NCBI GenBank assembly: GCA_016792765.1
Contig: JAEULD010000229.1
Span: 1 to 50,054 of the forward strand
Direction: 5' to 3'
Source of the DNA: Candidatus Odyssella sp.
GTDB taxonomy: Bacteria; Pseudomonadota; Alphaproteobacteria; Bin65
Length of the DNA stretch: 50,054 bases
Shown here: piece by piece, positions 40,345 through 49,316 of the stretch
How the letters are laid out: each line of letters starts with the position of its first letter
Numbering within the stretch: position 1 is the stretch's first letter
Made by a program: the position numbers and the translations under genes
The notes under the pieces: generated by a model
Database searches by the model: none
The model's input: the letters and a program-made list of their open reading frames with translations, nothing else
Told to the model about the DNA's origin: nothing

Positions 40345-40512
40345 CGCTTCGCCTCCGACTCTGCCGTACAAAAAACAAAGTGTTGCGCGATAGGCCCGTT
40401 TCGCGGGTCGCCAGCGTATATCGATCTCGATGCTGCGCGCATGCGCCGCATCGCAACAAGCAAGAAGGGGGTCTGGCATCTGGGGTGCCGGACCGAACAC
40501 CTGAGGATACCA

Positions 40513-43500
40513 ATGTCGCTCCTCGCGCGCGTCTTCCTGCCTGCCCTCCTCCTCGTTCTCCCGCTCCTCTCGCTCGCCCCGCCGGCGGCCGGCCAGCCCT
40601 ACGACACGCCGCAGATGGCGGCCGCGGCCGGCCGGCTCGAAGCCGAGATCCGGGGCCGCCACCTCAAGCCGGGCGAGCGGCCCAATCCGGTGATCGCCGG
40701 CCAATCGCTGACCGTGGCGATGGGCCTCGTGCGCGAGCGCAAGTTCGCCGAGGCCGTGCCGCTGCTGGAGCGCACCATCGCGCATGGCGGCAGCAATTTC
40801 GACGTCTGGCTCGCCTACTCCAACGCGCTCGGCGCGCAGCGCGCCGCGCAGCACCGCCGCGCGCTCGAAGCCGCGCACGCCGCATGGAAGCTGGCCACGA
40901 ACGCGAAACAGAGCGCGCTCGCGCTGTATTACATCGGCTACTGGCACGAGATCATGCGCGAGCCGGAGCCGGGCATCGCCGCCTACGAGGATTCGCTGAA
41001 GCTCGACGCCAGCCAGACGGTGCGCAACCGCCTGACCGCGATGGTGATGCAGTATCGCCATCAGGTCGTGCAGAGCCGCGCCGACGTCGAGGGCGAGCAG
41101 CCGCGCCTCTGCCTGACCTTCTCGAAGAACCTGCCCGAGCAGGATCCCGCGATCTTCTCGCGCTACGTCACGATCGAGCCGGCGGTGAAGGCCGCGTTCG
41201 ACGCCAAGGAGCGCACGCTGTGCATCTCCGGCGTTTCGTTCAGCCAGAGCTACCGGGTGACGGTACGCCAGGGCCTTCCGTCCACCGGCGCGCTGATCGT
41301 GCCGCGCACCGAGACCTTCGTGATCGCCGTGCCCGACCGGCCGGTGACGCTGGCATTCCGGAGCCGCGCCTACATCCTGCCCAAGGCGAGCCGCCAGGGC
41401 ATCCCGCTTTCGACCGTCAACGTCGAGCGCGCCGAGATCAAGGTGCTGCGCATCAACGACAAGAACCTGATCGGCGAAATCACCGGCGAGCGCATCCGCG
41501 AGCTGCTCTACGAGCACAGCGCGCGCAAGATCGAGGAAAACCAGGGCGAGCTGGTGTGGACCGGCCGCATGCGCATCCAGGGCGAGCGCAACAAGGAGGC
41601 CGTGACCGCGCTGCCGTTCGGCGAGATCGTGAAGGACCCGAAGCCGGGCATCTACGTCGTGCTCGCGCGCTCGGTCGGCAAGAAGAAGGCCGACGACGAC
41701 GAGGAGGGCGACGAATACTCGGAATGGGCGACGCAATGGGTCGTCGTCACCGACATCGGCGTCAGCACCTATAGCGGCGAGGGCGGCCTCACGGTCTTCC
41801 TGCGGTCCTACGAGACCGCGCAGCCGCGCGCCGGCGTGGAAGTGCGCCTCGTGGCGCGCAACAACGAGGTGCTCGGCACCGCGACCAGCGACGCCGACGG
41901 CCGCGTGACCTTCGCACCCGGCCTGCTGCGCGGCCAGGGCGGCAACCGCGCCGCCGCTCTGCTGATGACGGCGGCGGGCGGCGAGTTCGCGTTCATCGAC
42001 CTCATCCGCACCGCGTTCGATCTCACCGATCGCGGCGTGGGCGGCCGCGACGCGCCGGCGGGTGCCGACGCGTTCGTCTATGCCGAGCGCGGAGTCTATC
42101 GCCCCGGCGAGACCGTGCACCTGGCCGCGCTGCTGCGCGACTTGAACGCGCGCGCCTCCGGCGACGCGCCGCTCGTGCTGCGCCTCATCCGCCCGGACGG
42201 AGTCGAGGCCCAGCGCTTCACGCTGCGCCCGCAGGGCGCCGGCGGCTACAGCGTCTCGGTGCCGCTCGCCAGATCGGCCCCGACCGGAAGCTGGCGCGTG
42301 CTCGCGCATGTCGATCCGAAGGGCCCGGCGGTCGGCAGCACCGGCTTCAAGGTCGAGGATTTCGTGCCCGAGCGGCTCGAGATGACGCTTTCGGCCGCGC
42401 CGAAGATGCTGGCGCCGAACGCGCCGGTGAAGATCAGCGTGGTCGGCCGCTTCCTCTACGGCGCGCCGGCGGCCGATCTCGCGGTCGACGGCGAAGCCAC
42501 GCTGCGGCTCGATCCGGCGCCGTTCCCGGCGTTCAAGGATTTCTTCTTCGGCCTGGTGCAGGAGCGCTTCGACGCGAAGCGGAAGGAGATCTCCTCGGCC
42601 AGCACCGACGCCAAGGGCGAGGCCGCGCTCGAGGTGAAGCTCGACGAGAAGCTCGACGCGACGCGGCCGCTACTGGCGGACATCCGCGTGACGCTCAACG
42701 AGGAAGGCGGCCGCGCGATCGAGCGCCGCCTTTCGGTGCCTGTTGCGCACCGGCCCTTGTATCTCGGCCTCAAGCTCGAGGCCGAGGACGGCACCGTGGC
42801 CGAGGGCCAGACCGCGAGGTTCCAGGCCATCGCCGTGGACCGCGACGGCAACCGCAAGGCCGCGGGCAAGCTCAGATTCGAGCTCGTGCGCGAGGTGTTC
42901 GAATACCAGTGGTACAACAGCGACGGGCGCTGGAACTATCGCGGCGTCACGCGCGACGAGCCGGTCCAGAAGGGCGAACTCGACATCGCCGCCGACAAGC
43001 CGGCCGAGCTTTCGTTCGCGCGGCCCGGCGGGCGCTATCGCCTGACGATCGCCGACGCCACGACCGGCGCCGCCGCGAGCTATCGCTTCTCGTTCGGCTG
43101 GACCTACGCCGGCGAATCGGAAGAGGTGCCGGACAAGCTCCAGGTGCGCCTCGACAAGCCGAGCTACAAGGCCGGCGAGACCGCGAAGCTCAGCATCCGC
43201 GCGCCGTTCGCGGGCGTGGTGCACATCGTCGTCGCGTCCGACCGCGTGCTGATGAGCCGGCACGAGACCGTCGCCGAAGGCGGCAGGGTGATCGACATCG
43301 CCGTCGACGAGAGCTGGGGCACGGGCGTCTACGTCCTCGCCACGGCCTATCGCCCGAACGGCAAGGCCGAGCGCCTCGGACCCTCGCGCGCGATCGGCGT
43401 CGCCTATCTCGGCCGCGACACCTCCGAGCGTATGCTGACCGTCAAGCTCGGCGCGCCCGAACTGATGACGCCGCGCAAGAAGCTCGAGGTGAAGGTGGCC

Positions 43501-45765
43501 GTGGACGGCGCGCGCGGCGAGCCCGTGTTCCTGACGCTCGCCGCCGTCGACGAGGGCGTTCTGGCGCTCACCGGCTACCGGACGCCGGCGCCCGACGCGC
43601 ATTTCTACGCCAAGCGCAAGCTGGCGCTGGAACTGCGCGACGATTACGGCCGCCTCATCGATGCCTATGCCGGCCGCCTCGGCGAGATCCGCCAGGGCGG
43701 CGACGGCGAATCGCGCCATTTGGGCGGTCTCGACGTGAGCACGATCCAGGTCGTGTCGCTGTTCTCGGGCATCGTGAAGGCCGACGAGAAGGGCGAGGCC
43801 ACGATTTCGCTCGACGTGCCCGACTTCAACGGGCGCCTGCGCGTGATGGCGGTCGCCTGGACCCAGAACAAGGTCGGCAAGAGCGAGCAGGCCGTGACCG
43901 TGCGCGACCCGGTGGTCAGCACCGTGACGCTGCCCCGTTTCCTGGCGCCCGACGACCGCGGCCGCGTCACCGTCGTCATCCACAACGTGGACGGCACGCC
44001 GGGCGCGTATCGCGTGCGCCTTGCCACCGACAACGCGGTAGCCGTGGCCGGCCAGCCCGAGCAGACCGCGACGCTTGCGAAGGACCAGCGCCAGCGCTTC
44101 GCGTTCACGCTGATCGGCCTGCGCCCCGGCACTGCCGCGATCCGGCTCGAGATTTCCGGGCCCGGCAACTTCGCTCTCGCGCGCAATTGGGACATCGCGG
44201 TCCGGCCGGCGCAGGCCAATGTCGCGAAATACCTCGTGAGCCAGCTCGACAAGAAGGAGGCGTTCACGCTCGGCCAGAAGGAGCTCGGCGAATTCCTGCC
44301 CGGAACCGCCTCGCTCTACCTCACGGTCGGCACCGCGCCCGATCTCGGCATCGCCGACCTGCTCGCCTCGCTCGACCGCTATCCCTATGGCTGCGCCGAG
44401 CAGACGACGAGCCGCGCGCTGCCGCTGCTCTATCTCGCCGACATGGCGCAGGCGATCGGCGTGGCCAAGGACGAACCCACGCTGCGCGCGCGCGTGCAGG
44501 ACGCGATCTACCGCGTGCTCGGCATGCAGGCCCGCGACGGCGGCTTCGGCATGTGGAATTCCTACGACGAAAGCGGCGGCTGGCTGACCGCGTTCATCAT
44601 GGATTTCCTCACGCAGGCGAAGGCCAAAGGCTACGTCGTGCCCGACATCGCGTTCGAACAAGGCATGAAGAAGCTCGACGCGATGACGCGCGACCTGTCC
44701 TACGACTCGCCCGCGCTGCCGGTGCTGACCTACGCGCACTACGTGCTGGCGGCGAACAGCAAGGGCGACGTGGCCTCGCTGCGCTACCTGCACGACACGG
44801 CGCTGAAGTCGCTGCCGACCGCGCTGGCCAAGGCGCAGCTGGCCGCCGCCCTCGCGCTGATGGGCGACGGCGCGCGCGCCAAGTCCGCATTCGACGCCGC
44901 CCGCGAGCACAACGGCCGCCCCGCGCCCGAGGACCGCTACTGGCGCCCGCAGGTGCAGGACTATGGCTCGCTGCTGCGCGACCAGGCCGGCGTTCTGGCG
45001 CTGGCGAGCACCGCGCAGCCGCGCGGCACGACGCTCGAGCAGCTGATCTACGCGGTGCGTCTCGGCCGGCGTCAGAACCAGTATCTCTCGACCCAGGAGC
45101 AGGCCTGGCTGCTGCTCGCCGCGCACGGCCTCGCCACGCCGGGCGCCGAGTGGAAGGCGCGCATCGGCAGCCAGAGCATGGCGGCCACCGGCAAGCCCTT
45201 CGCCGGCCGCTTCGGCAGCCAGGCGCTCGGCCAGAAGTTCGACGTCGTCAACGACGGCGACGACAAGATCTGGGTCGGCGCGACGCTCACCGGCATTCCG
45301 GCCAAGGACCAGCCGGCCGAGAAGAACGGCTTCGAGATCACGCGCGTGTTCTACAATCTGAAGGGCGAGCGCGTGGACCTCGAGAAGGTGCGCCAGAGCG
45401 ACGTGCTGGTGGCCGTGATCAAGGTGAGCGCCTCGGGCTCGCGCCCGCACCAGGCGCTGATCGTCGATCTCCTGCCGGCCGGCTTCGAGATCGAGAATCC
45501 GCGCCTCGACCGCCGCGATCCCGAGCAGATGAAATGGCTGCCGGAGCTCGCGCGGCCGCGCGCCACCGAGCCGCGCGACGACCGCTTCGTCGCCGCGCTC
45601 GATATCTGGAGCAACAAGAAGGACTACTACCTCGCCTATGTCGTGCGCGCGGTGACGCCGGGCACGTTCCGGCTGCCGGCCGCCTTCGTCGAGGACATGT
45701 ATGCCCCGGCGATGTTCGGCCGCGACGCGATGGGCAAGGTGACGATCCTGCCGCGGCAGCCGTGA
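40513..45765 (+). CDS. Bacterial alpha-2-macroglobulin (YfhM-like protease inhibitor)
   Basis: The 1750-residue protein has a Sec signal ('FLPALLLVLPLLSLAPPAAG'), a TPR-like N-terminal segment (about 60-160), then macroglobulin domains ('LMTPRKKLEVKVAVDGARGE' is in this part), and an alpha-2-macroglobulin core. The thioester site is Cys1294 in 'RYPYGCAEQTTSRALP' (CxEQ kept), followed by the alpha/alpha toroid ('DGGFGMWNSYDESGGWLTAF') and the receptor-like end domain. It traps proteases that enter the periplasm. Unlike E. coli YfhM it has no lipobox Cys after the signal, so it is likely soluble. GAGGA lies before the ATG at 40513. The pbpC gene follows four bases later. Confidence 0.93.
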   Translation: MSLLARVFLPALLLVLPLLSLAPPAAGQPYDTPQMAAAAGRLEAEIRGRHLKPGERPNPVIAGQSLTVAMGLVRERKFAEAVPLLERTIAHGGSNFDVWLAYSNALGAQRAAQHRRALEAAHAAWKLATNAKQSALALYYIGYWHEIMREPEPGIAAYEDSLKLDASQTVRNRLTAMVMQYRHQVVQSRADVEGEQPRLCLTFSKNLPEQDPAIFSRYVTIEPAVKAAFDAKERTLCISGVSFSQSYRVTVRQGLPSTGALIVPRTETFVIAVPDRPVTLAFRSRAYILPKASRQGIPLSTVNVERAEIKVLRINDKNLIGEITGERIRELLYEHSARKIEENQGELVWTGRMRIQGERNKEAVTALPFGEIVKDPKPGIYVVLARSVGKKKADDDEEGDEYSEWATQWVVVTDIGVSTYSGEGGLTVFLRSYETAQPRAGVEVRLVARNNEVLGTATSDADGRVTFAPGLLRGQGGNRAAALLMTAAGGEFAFIDLIRTAFDLTDRGVGGRDAPAGADAFVYAERGVYRPGETVHLAALLRDLNARASGDAPLVLRLIRPDGVEAQRFTLRPQGAGGYSVSVPLARSAPTGSWRVLAHVDPKGPAVGSTGFKVEDFVPERLEMTLSAAPKMLAPNAPVKISVVGRFLYGAPAADLAVDGEATLRLDPAPFPAFKDFFFGLVQERFDAKRKEISSASTDAKGEAALEVKLDEKLDATRPLLADIRVTLNEEGGRAIERRLSVPVAHRPLYLGLKLEAEDGTVAEGQTARFQAIAVDRDGNRKAAGKLRFELVREVFEYQWYNSDGRWNYRGVTRDEPVQKGELDIAADKPAELSFARPGGRYRLTIADATTGAAASYRFSFGWTYAGESEEVPDKLQVRLDKPSYKAGETAKLSIRAPFAGVVHIVVASDRVLMSRHETVAEGGRVIDIAVDESWGTGVYVLATAYRPNGKAERLGPSRAIGVAYLGRDTSERMLTVKLGAPELMTPRKKLEVKVAVDGARGEPVFLTLAAVDEGVLALTGYRTPAPDAHFYAKRKLALELRDDYGRLIDAYAGRLGEIRQGGDGESRHLGGLDVSTIQVVSLFSGIVKADEKGEATISLDVPDFNGRLRVMAVAWTQNKVGKSEQAVTVRDPVVSTVTLPRFLAPDDRGRVTVVIHNVDGTPGAYRVRLATDNAVAVAGQPEQTATLAKDQRQRFAFTLIGLRPGTAAIRLEISGPGNFALARNWDIAVRPAQANVAKYLVSQLDKKEAFTLGQKELGEFLPGTASLYLTVGTAPDLGIADLLASLDRYPYGCAEQTTSRALPLLYLADMAQAIGVAKDEPTLRARVQDAIYRVLGMQARDGGFGMWNSYDESGGWLTAFIMDFLTQAKAKGYVVPDIAFEQGMKKLDAMTRDLSYDSPALPVLTYAHYVLAANSKGDVASLRYLHDTALKSLPTALAKAQLAAALALMGDGARAKSAFDAAREHNGRPAPEDRYWRPQVQDYGSLLRDQAGVLALASTAQPRGTTLEQLIYAVRLGRRQNQYLSTQEQAWLLLAAHGLATPGAEWKARIGSQSMAATGKPFAGRFGSQALGQKFDVVNDGDDKIWVGATLTGIPAKDQPAEKNGFEITRVFYNLKGERVDLEKVRQSDVLVAVIKVSASGSRPHQALIVDLLPAGFEIENPRLDRRDPEQMKWLPELARPRATEPRDDRFVAALDIWSNKKDYYLAYVVRAVTPGTFRLPAAFVEDMYAPAMFGRDAMGKVTILPRQP

Positions 45766-45769
45766 CGCC

Positions 45770-47914
45770 GTGACGATCCGCGCCCAGCGCTGGAAACGCC
45801 GGCTCCGACGCGCCGCTCTTGGCGGCGCGCTCGGCGCCGGCGTTCTCGCGGGCGCGTTTGCCGTCCTCGACCGCGTCTATCCGCTCGATCTGTCGCGCGC
45901 GGGCGAGGCTTCGGTCGTCGTCGCCGATCGCGAGGGTCGCATGCTGCGCGCCTTCACGACGCGCGAGGGCACCTGGCGGCTCGCCGCGAAACCGGCGGAG
46001 GTGTCGCCGCTCTACGTGACGATGCTGCTCGCCTACGAGGACCGGCGCTTCCGCAGCCATCCCGGCGTCGATCCGGTCGCCGTCGCGCGCGCCGCGTGGC
46101 AATGGGCGTGGAACGGCCGCATCGTTTCGGGCGGCTCGACCTTGAGCATGCAGGTGGCTCGCCTGCTCGAGCCCGCGCCGCGCAGCCTCGGCACGAAGCT
46201 GCGGCAGGCGTTTCGCGCCGTGCAGATCGAGCTTGCGCTGTCGAAAGACGAGATCCTGGCGCTCTATCTCGCGCGCGCGCCGTATGGCGGCAATCTCGAG
46301 GGCGTGCGTGCCGCGTCGCTCGCCTGGTTCGGCAAGGAGCCGCTGCATCTTACCGCCGGCGAGGCGGCGCTGCTGATCGCGATTCCGCAATCGCCGGCTG
46401 CGACGCGGCCCGACCGCCGCCCCGAGGCTGCGAAGGCGGCGCGCGACAAGATCCTGACCGTGCTCGAGCGGCGCGGCGTGCTCACGCCGGCGGCGGCCGA
46501 GGAGGCGCGCGCCGAGCCGGTGCCGCGCCTGCGCCGCAAGCTGCCGTTCCTGGCGCCGCATGCGACCGCGGCGCTCAAGGAGCGCGCGCCGAAATCGCTG
46601 CTGCGCATCGAGAGCACGCTCGACGCGCGCCTGCAGGAGGCGATGGAGGCGCTGGCGCGCGGCGAGCTGGCGGGCCTGGCGCCCGAGGCGAACGTCGCCA
46701 TCCTCGTCGCCGATCACGCGACCGGCGCGGTGCGCGCCTATGTGGGCTCGGCCGCGTTTTTCGACGCGCAGCGCCACGGCCAGGTGGACATGGCGCGCGC
46801 GATCCGCTCGCCGGGCTCGACCTTGAAGCCGTTCGTCTACGGGCTCGGCTTCGATCTCGGCGTCGTGCAACCGGAGACGATCGTCACCGACGGGCCGACG
46901 CGCTTCGGCGACTATCGCCCCGAGAATTTCCAGCGCCACTACATGGGCGAAGTGAGCGTGCGCGTGGCGCTGCAGCAATCGCTGAACGTGCCGGCCGTGG
47001 CCGTGCTCGACCGCATCGGGCCGGAGCGCTTCACGGGCCTGCTGCGCTCGGCCGGCATGACGCTGCGCTTCGAGAGCGCGGCCGAACGGCCGGGCCTGCC
47101 GGTGGCGCTCGGCGGGGTCGGCACCAGCCTCGCCGATCTCGTGACGATCTACGCCGCGCTCGGCAACCGCGGCGTGGCGCTGCCGCTGCGGCTCGACGCG
47201 GGCTTCACGCCGCCGGCCGAGGGCAGGCGCATCCTTTCGGCCGGCGCCGCGTGGCACCTGGCCCGCATCCTCGAATCGGCGCCGCCGCCGAACGATTCGC
47301 TGCCGCGCGCGTTCCTGAACCGCCCGTTCGACATCGCCTACAAGACCGGGACGTCCTACGGCTTCCGCGATGCCTGGGCGATCGGCTACGACGGCAAGCA
47401 CGTGATCGGCGTGTGGGTCGGGCGCCCCGACGGCACGCCCTCGCCCGACCGCTATGGCCGCGCGACCGCGCTGCCGATCCTGTTCAAGGCCTTCGATCTC
47501 GTGCCCGAGACGCGCGACGGCACGGCCGGGCGCGCGATGCCGGCTCGGCCGGCCGACGCGCACATCGCCTCGAACGAGCGACTGCCGCGCACCCTGCGCC
47601 GGTTCGAATCGCGCGCCGCGCGCCTCGCCGCCGCGCCCGACCGCCCCGCGCCGGCCGCGCTCGCGATCAGCTTCCCGCCGGCCAACGCCACGGTCGGCCT
47701 CGAGAAGAAGGGCGACGGCGATCCGCATCTCTTCCTTGTCGCCGAGGGCGGCGCCAGGCCGCTGCGCTGGATCGTCAACGGCCGGCCGGTCGAGACGGCG
47801 CCCGGCGCAGGCCAAGCCTTCTGGCGCGTCGACGGCGAAGGCTTCATCCGCGTCACCGTCATCGACGCCGACGGCCGCAGCGCCTCGGTGCAGGCGCGGG
47901 TCAAGATCTACTGA
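45770..47914 (+). CDS. pbpC: Penicillin-binding protein 1C
   Basis: The 714-residue bifunctional peptidoglycan synthase has a short cytoplasmic tail, one transmembrane segment ('LGGALGAGVLAGAFAVLDRV'), a GT51 domain ('LLAYEDRRFRSHPGVDPVAV' with the catalytic Glu, 'GGSTLSMQVARLL') and a transpeptidase domain with S350-x-x-K353 ('SPGSTLKPFVYG'), S404-x-N406 ('QQSLNVP') and K525-T-G ('YKTGTSYGF'). The last 90 residues form the PBP1C C-terminal domain. It starts with GTG four bases after the macroglobulin stop; this pairing (YfhM/PbpC) is conserved and links protease defence to wall repair. Confidence 0.95.
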   Translation: MTIRAQRWKRRLRRAALGGALGAGVLAGAFAVLDRVYPLDLSRAGEASVVVADREGRMLRAFTTREGTWRLAAKPAEVSPLYVTMLLAYEDRRFRSHPGVDPVAVARAAWQWAWNGRIVSGGSTLSMQVARLLEPAPRSLGTKLRQAFRAVQIELALSKDEILALYLARAPYGGNLEGVRAASLAWFGKEPLHLTAGEAALLIAIPQSPAATRPDRRPEAAKAARDKILTVLERRGVLTPAAAEEARAEPVPRLRRKLPFLAPHATAALKERAPKSLLRIESTLDARLQEAMEALARGELAGLAPEANVAILVADHATGAVRAYVGSAAFFDAQRHGQVDMARAIRSPGSTLKPFVYGLGFDLGVVQPETIVTDGPTRFGDYRPENFQRHYMGEVSVRVALQQSLNVPAVAVLDRIGPERFTGLLRSAGMTLRFESAAERPGLPVALGGVGTSLADLVTIYAALGNRGVALPLRLDAGFTPPAEGRRILSAGAAWHLARILESAPPPNDSLPRAFLNRPFDIAYKTGTSYGFRDAWAIGYDGKHVIGVWVGRPDGTPSPDRYGRATALPILFKAFDLVPETRDGTAGRAMPARPADAHIASNERLPRTLRRFESRAARLAAAPDRPAPAALAISFPPANATVGLEKKGDGDPHLFLVAEGGARPLRWIVNGRPVETAPGAGQAFWRVDGEGFIRVTVIDADGRSASVQARVKIY

Positions 47915-47933
47915 CGATCCGTCGCTGGCGAGA

Positions 47934-48091
47934 CCCTCACTTCCCATCCGCCGCAAGAGCGGCGGACGGGCCCCTTCTCTCCCGCTGGCGCGGGAGAGAA
48001 AAGAACGAAAGGCACGGCCCCATTCTTCTCTCGCCCACGAAGTGGGAGAGAAGGGGCCCAAATCGCGGCTTCGCGATTTGGGAAGTGAGGG
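47934..48091. repeat. Intergenic palindromic (REP-like) element, 158 bases
   Basis: The element is bounded by perfect 13-base inverted repeats (47934-47946 and 48079-48091). Inside are hairpins at 47947-47966 (8-bp stem), 47975-48000 (11-bp stem), 48025-48053 (bulged) and 48059-48080 (9-bp stem). A 14-base arm at 47968-47981 can also pair with 48046-48059, giving one large cruciform. It fills the gap between the converging pbpC and nitronate monooxygenase genes and could end transcription both ways. Confidence 0.85.
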
Positions 48092-48103
48092 CACGGCGCC
48101 GCC

Positions 48104-49183
48104 TCACGACGCAAGCGCGCGGCGAGACTCCTCGATCTCCTTCACGAGCACGCGCATCAGTTCCGCAGCTTTCATGCGCCGCGCCAAGCGAACGCCTTGC
48201 CCCGCCCACAACGAGAGCCGCTCGACGTCGCCGGCCTTGGCGGCCGCGTTGCGCATCGGGCGCGTGAGCGCGTTCTGCGTCGGGAACGGCGCGATCGCGC
48301 CGCTCGCCTCCGCCTCTTCGAGGAACGCGTTTACGATGCCGCGCGCGGGCCGCCCGGAGAACGCGCGCGTGAGCGTGGTTTCGTCCTCGGCCGCGCGCAG
48401 GATCGCAGTTTTGTAGGCGTCGGGCACGCCGGCTTCCTCGCACACGAGGAACGCGGTGCCGAGCGCCACGGCGGCGGCGCCGAGCGCCTCGGCCGCGACG
48501 ATGCCGCGCCCATCCATGATGCCGCCCGAGGCGATCACCGGAACCTCGACCGCGTCGGCCAGCGCCGGCAGCAATGCCATGAGGCCGATCATCGCGCGTT
48601 CGAACGGCGCCGCGAACGTGCCCCGGTGGCCGCCGGCTTCGGCGCCCTGCGCCTGGATGGCATCGGCGCCGGCGGCGGCGAGGCGCTTGCCTTCTTCGAC
48701 CGTCGTCGCCGTCCCGATCACGAACGTGCCGGCCGCCTTCATGCGCGCGACGATGTCCGGCGCGGGGAAGCCGAACGTGCTGCTGAAGACCGGCACGCGC
48801 GCGGCGAGCAGTGCTTCGAATTGCGCCGGCGCCGGATCGCTTTGCGGCGACGGCGCCTCGGGCGGCGGCAGGCCGAGCGCCGCATGGTGCCGCGCGAGCA
48901 GGGCCAGCATCGCCGGCGCGACGGGCTCGGCCGCGCCGGCGCGCTCGAAGCCGCCGCAGAAGAGGTTCACGCCGAACGGCTTGCGCGTGCGCTTGCGCAC
49001 CTCGGCGACCGCCTCGCCGATCTGCGCGGGCGTGAGATACGCGGCGCCCAGGAAGCCGAGGCCGCCGGCTTCGGAGACTTCGGCCGCCAGCGCCGGCGTG
49101 CTGCCGCCGCCTGCCATCGGCGCCTGGACGATCGGGTGCGCGATGCCGAGGCGCGCGCAGAAGGCACGGGATTTTGCGTTCAT
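48104..49183 (-). CDS. Nitronate monooxygenase
   Basis: The 359-residue protein is an FMN TIM-barrel enzyme of the nitronate monooxygenase (2-nitropropane dioxygenase) family. 'GIAHPIVQAPMAGGGSTPAL' is the N-terminus, 'QAQGAEAGGHRGTF' the conserved His-containing loop, 'VPVIASGGIMDGRGIVAAEA' the phosphate-binding strand and 'GAAAVALGTAFLVCEEAG' the barrel end. It oxidises alkyl nitronates such as propionate 3-nitronate. The gene is divergent from a LysR regulator, which may control it. Confidence 0.9.
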   Translation of the reverse strand: MNAKSRAFCARLGIAHPIVQAPMAGGGSTPALAAEVSEAGGLGFLGAAYLTPAQIGEAVAEVRKRTRKPFGVNLFCGGFERAGAAEPVAPAMLALLARHHAALGLPPPEAPSPQSDPAPAQFEALLAARVPVFSSTFGFPAPDIVARMKAAGTFVIGTATTVEEGKRLAAAGADAIQAQGAEAGGHRGTFAAPFERAMIGLMALLPALADAVEVPVIASGGIMDGRGIVAAEALGAAAVALGTAFLVCEEAGVPDAYKTAILRAAEDETTLTRAFSGRPARGIVNAFLEEAEASGAIAPFPTQNALTRPMRNAAAKAGDVERLSLWAGQGVRLARRMKAAELMRVLVKEIEESRRALAS

Positions 49184-49316
49184 GCGCCGACTCTACGTCT
49201 CCGCCGTATCCTTGAAAACCGATTTGTTCTGAACGAAGCTATCTGAAATCATGATATAAACTCCGCCGTCGCCGCGACCGCGGGGACGGCGGGCAAGAAT
49301 TTCGGGAGATTGAACG
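49184..49316. promoter_or_regulatory. Divergent control region of nitronate monooxygenase and LysR genes
   Basis: This 133-base gap is locally AT-rich around 49223-49260 and contains the palindrome ATCATGAT (49248-49255) and a TATAAA at 49255-49260. LysR proteins usually bind such divergent regions, so the palindrome may be an operator; no complete -35/-10 pair is convincing. Confidence 0.35.

Noticed and set aside
40383..40422. Promoter TTGCGC / TATATC before the macroglobulin gene
   Set aside because: The spacing between the two boxes is 28 bases, too long for a standard promoter.
42670..45450. 926-codon reverse frame within the macroglobulin gene
   Set aside because: Composition dominated by Arg, Ala, Gly, His; the forward frame encodes a clear alpha-2-macroglobulin.
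42909..45773. 954-codon forward frame overlapping the macroglobulin gene
   Set aside because: Frame-shifted shadow rich in Arg; no domain, and the true frame is continuous from 40513 to 45765.
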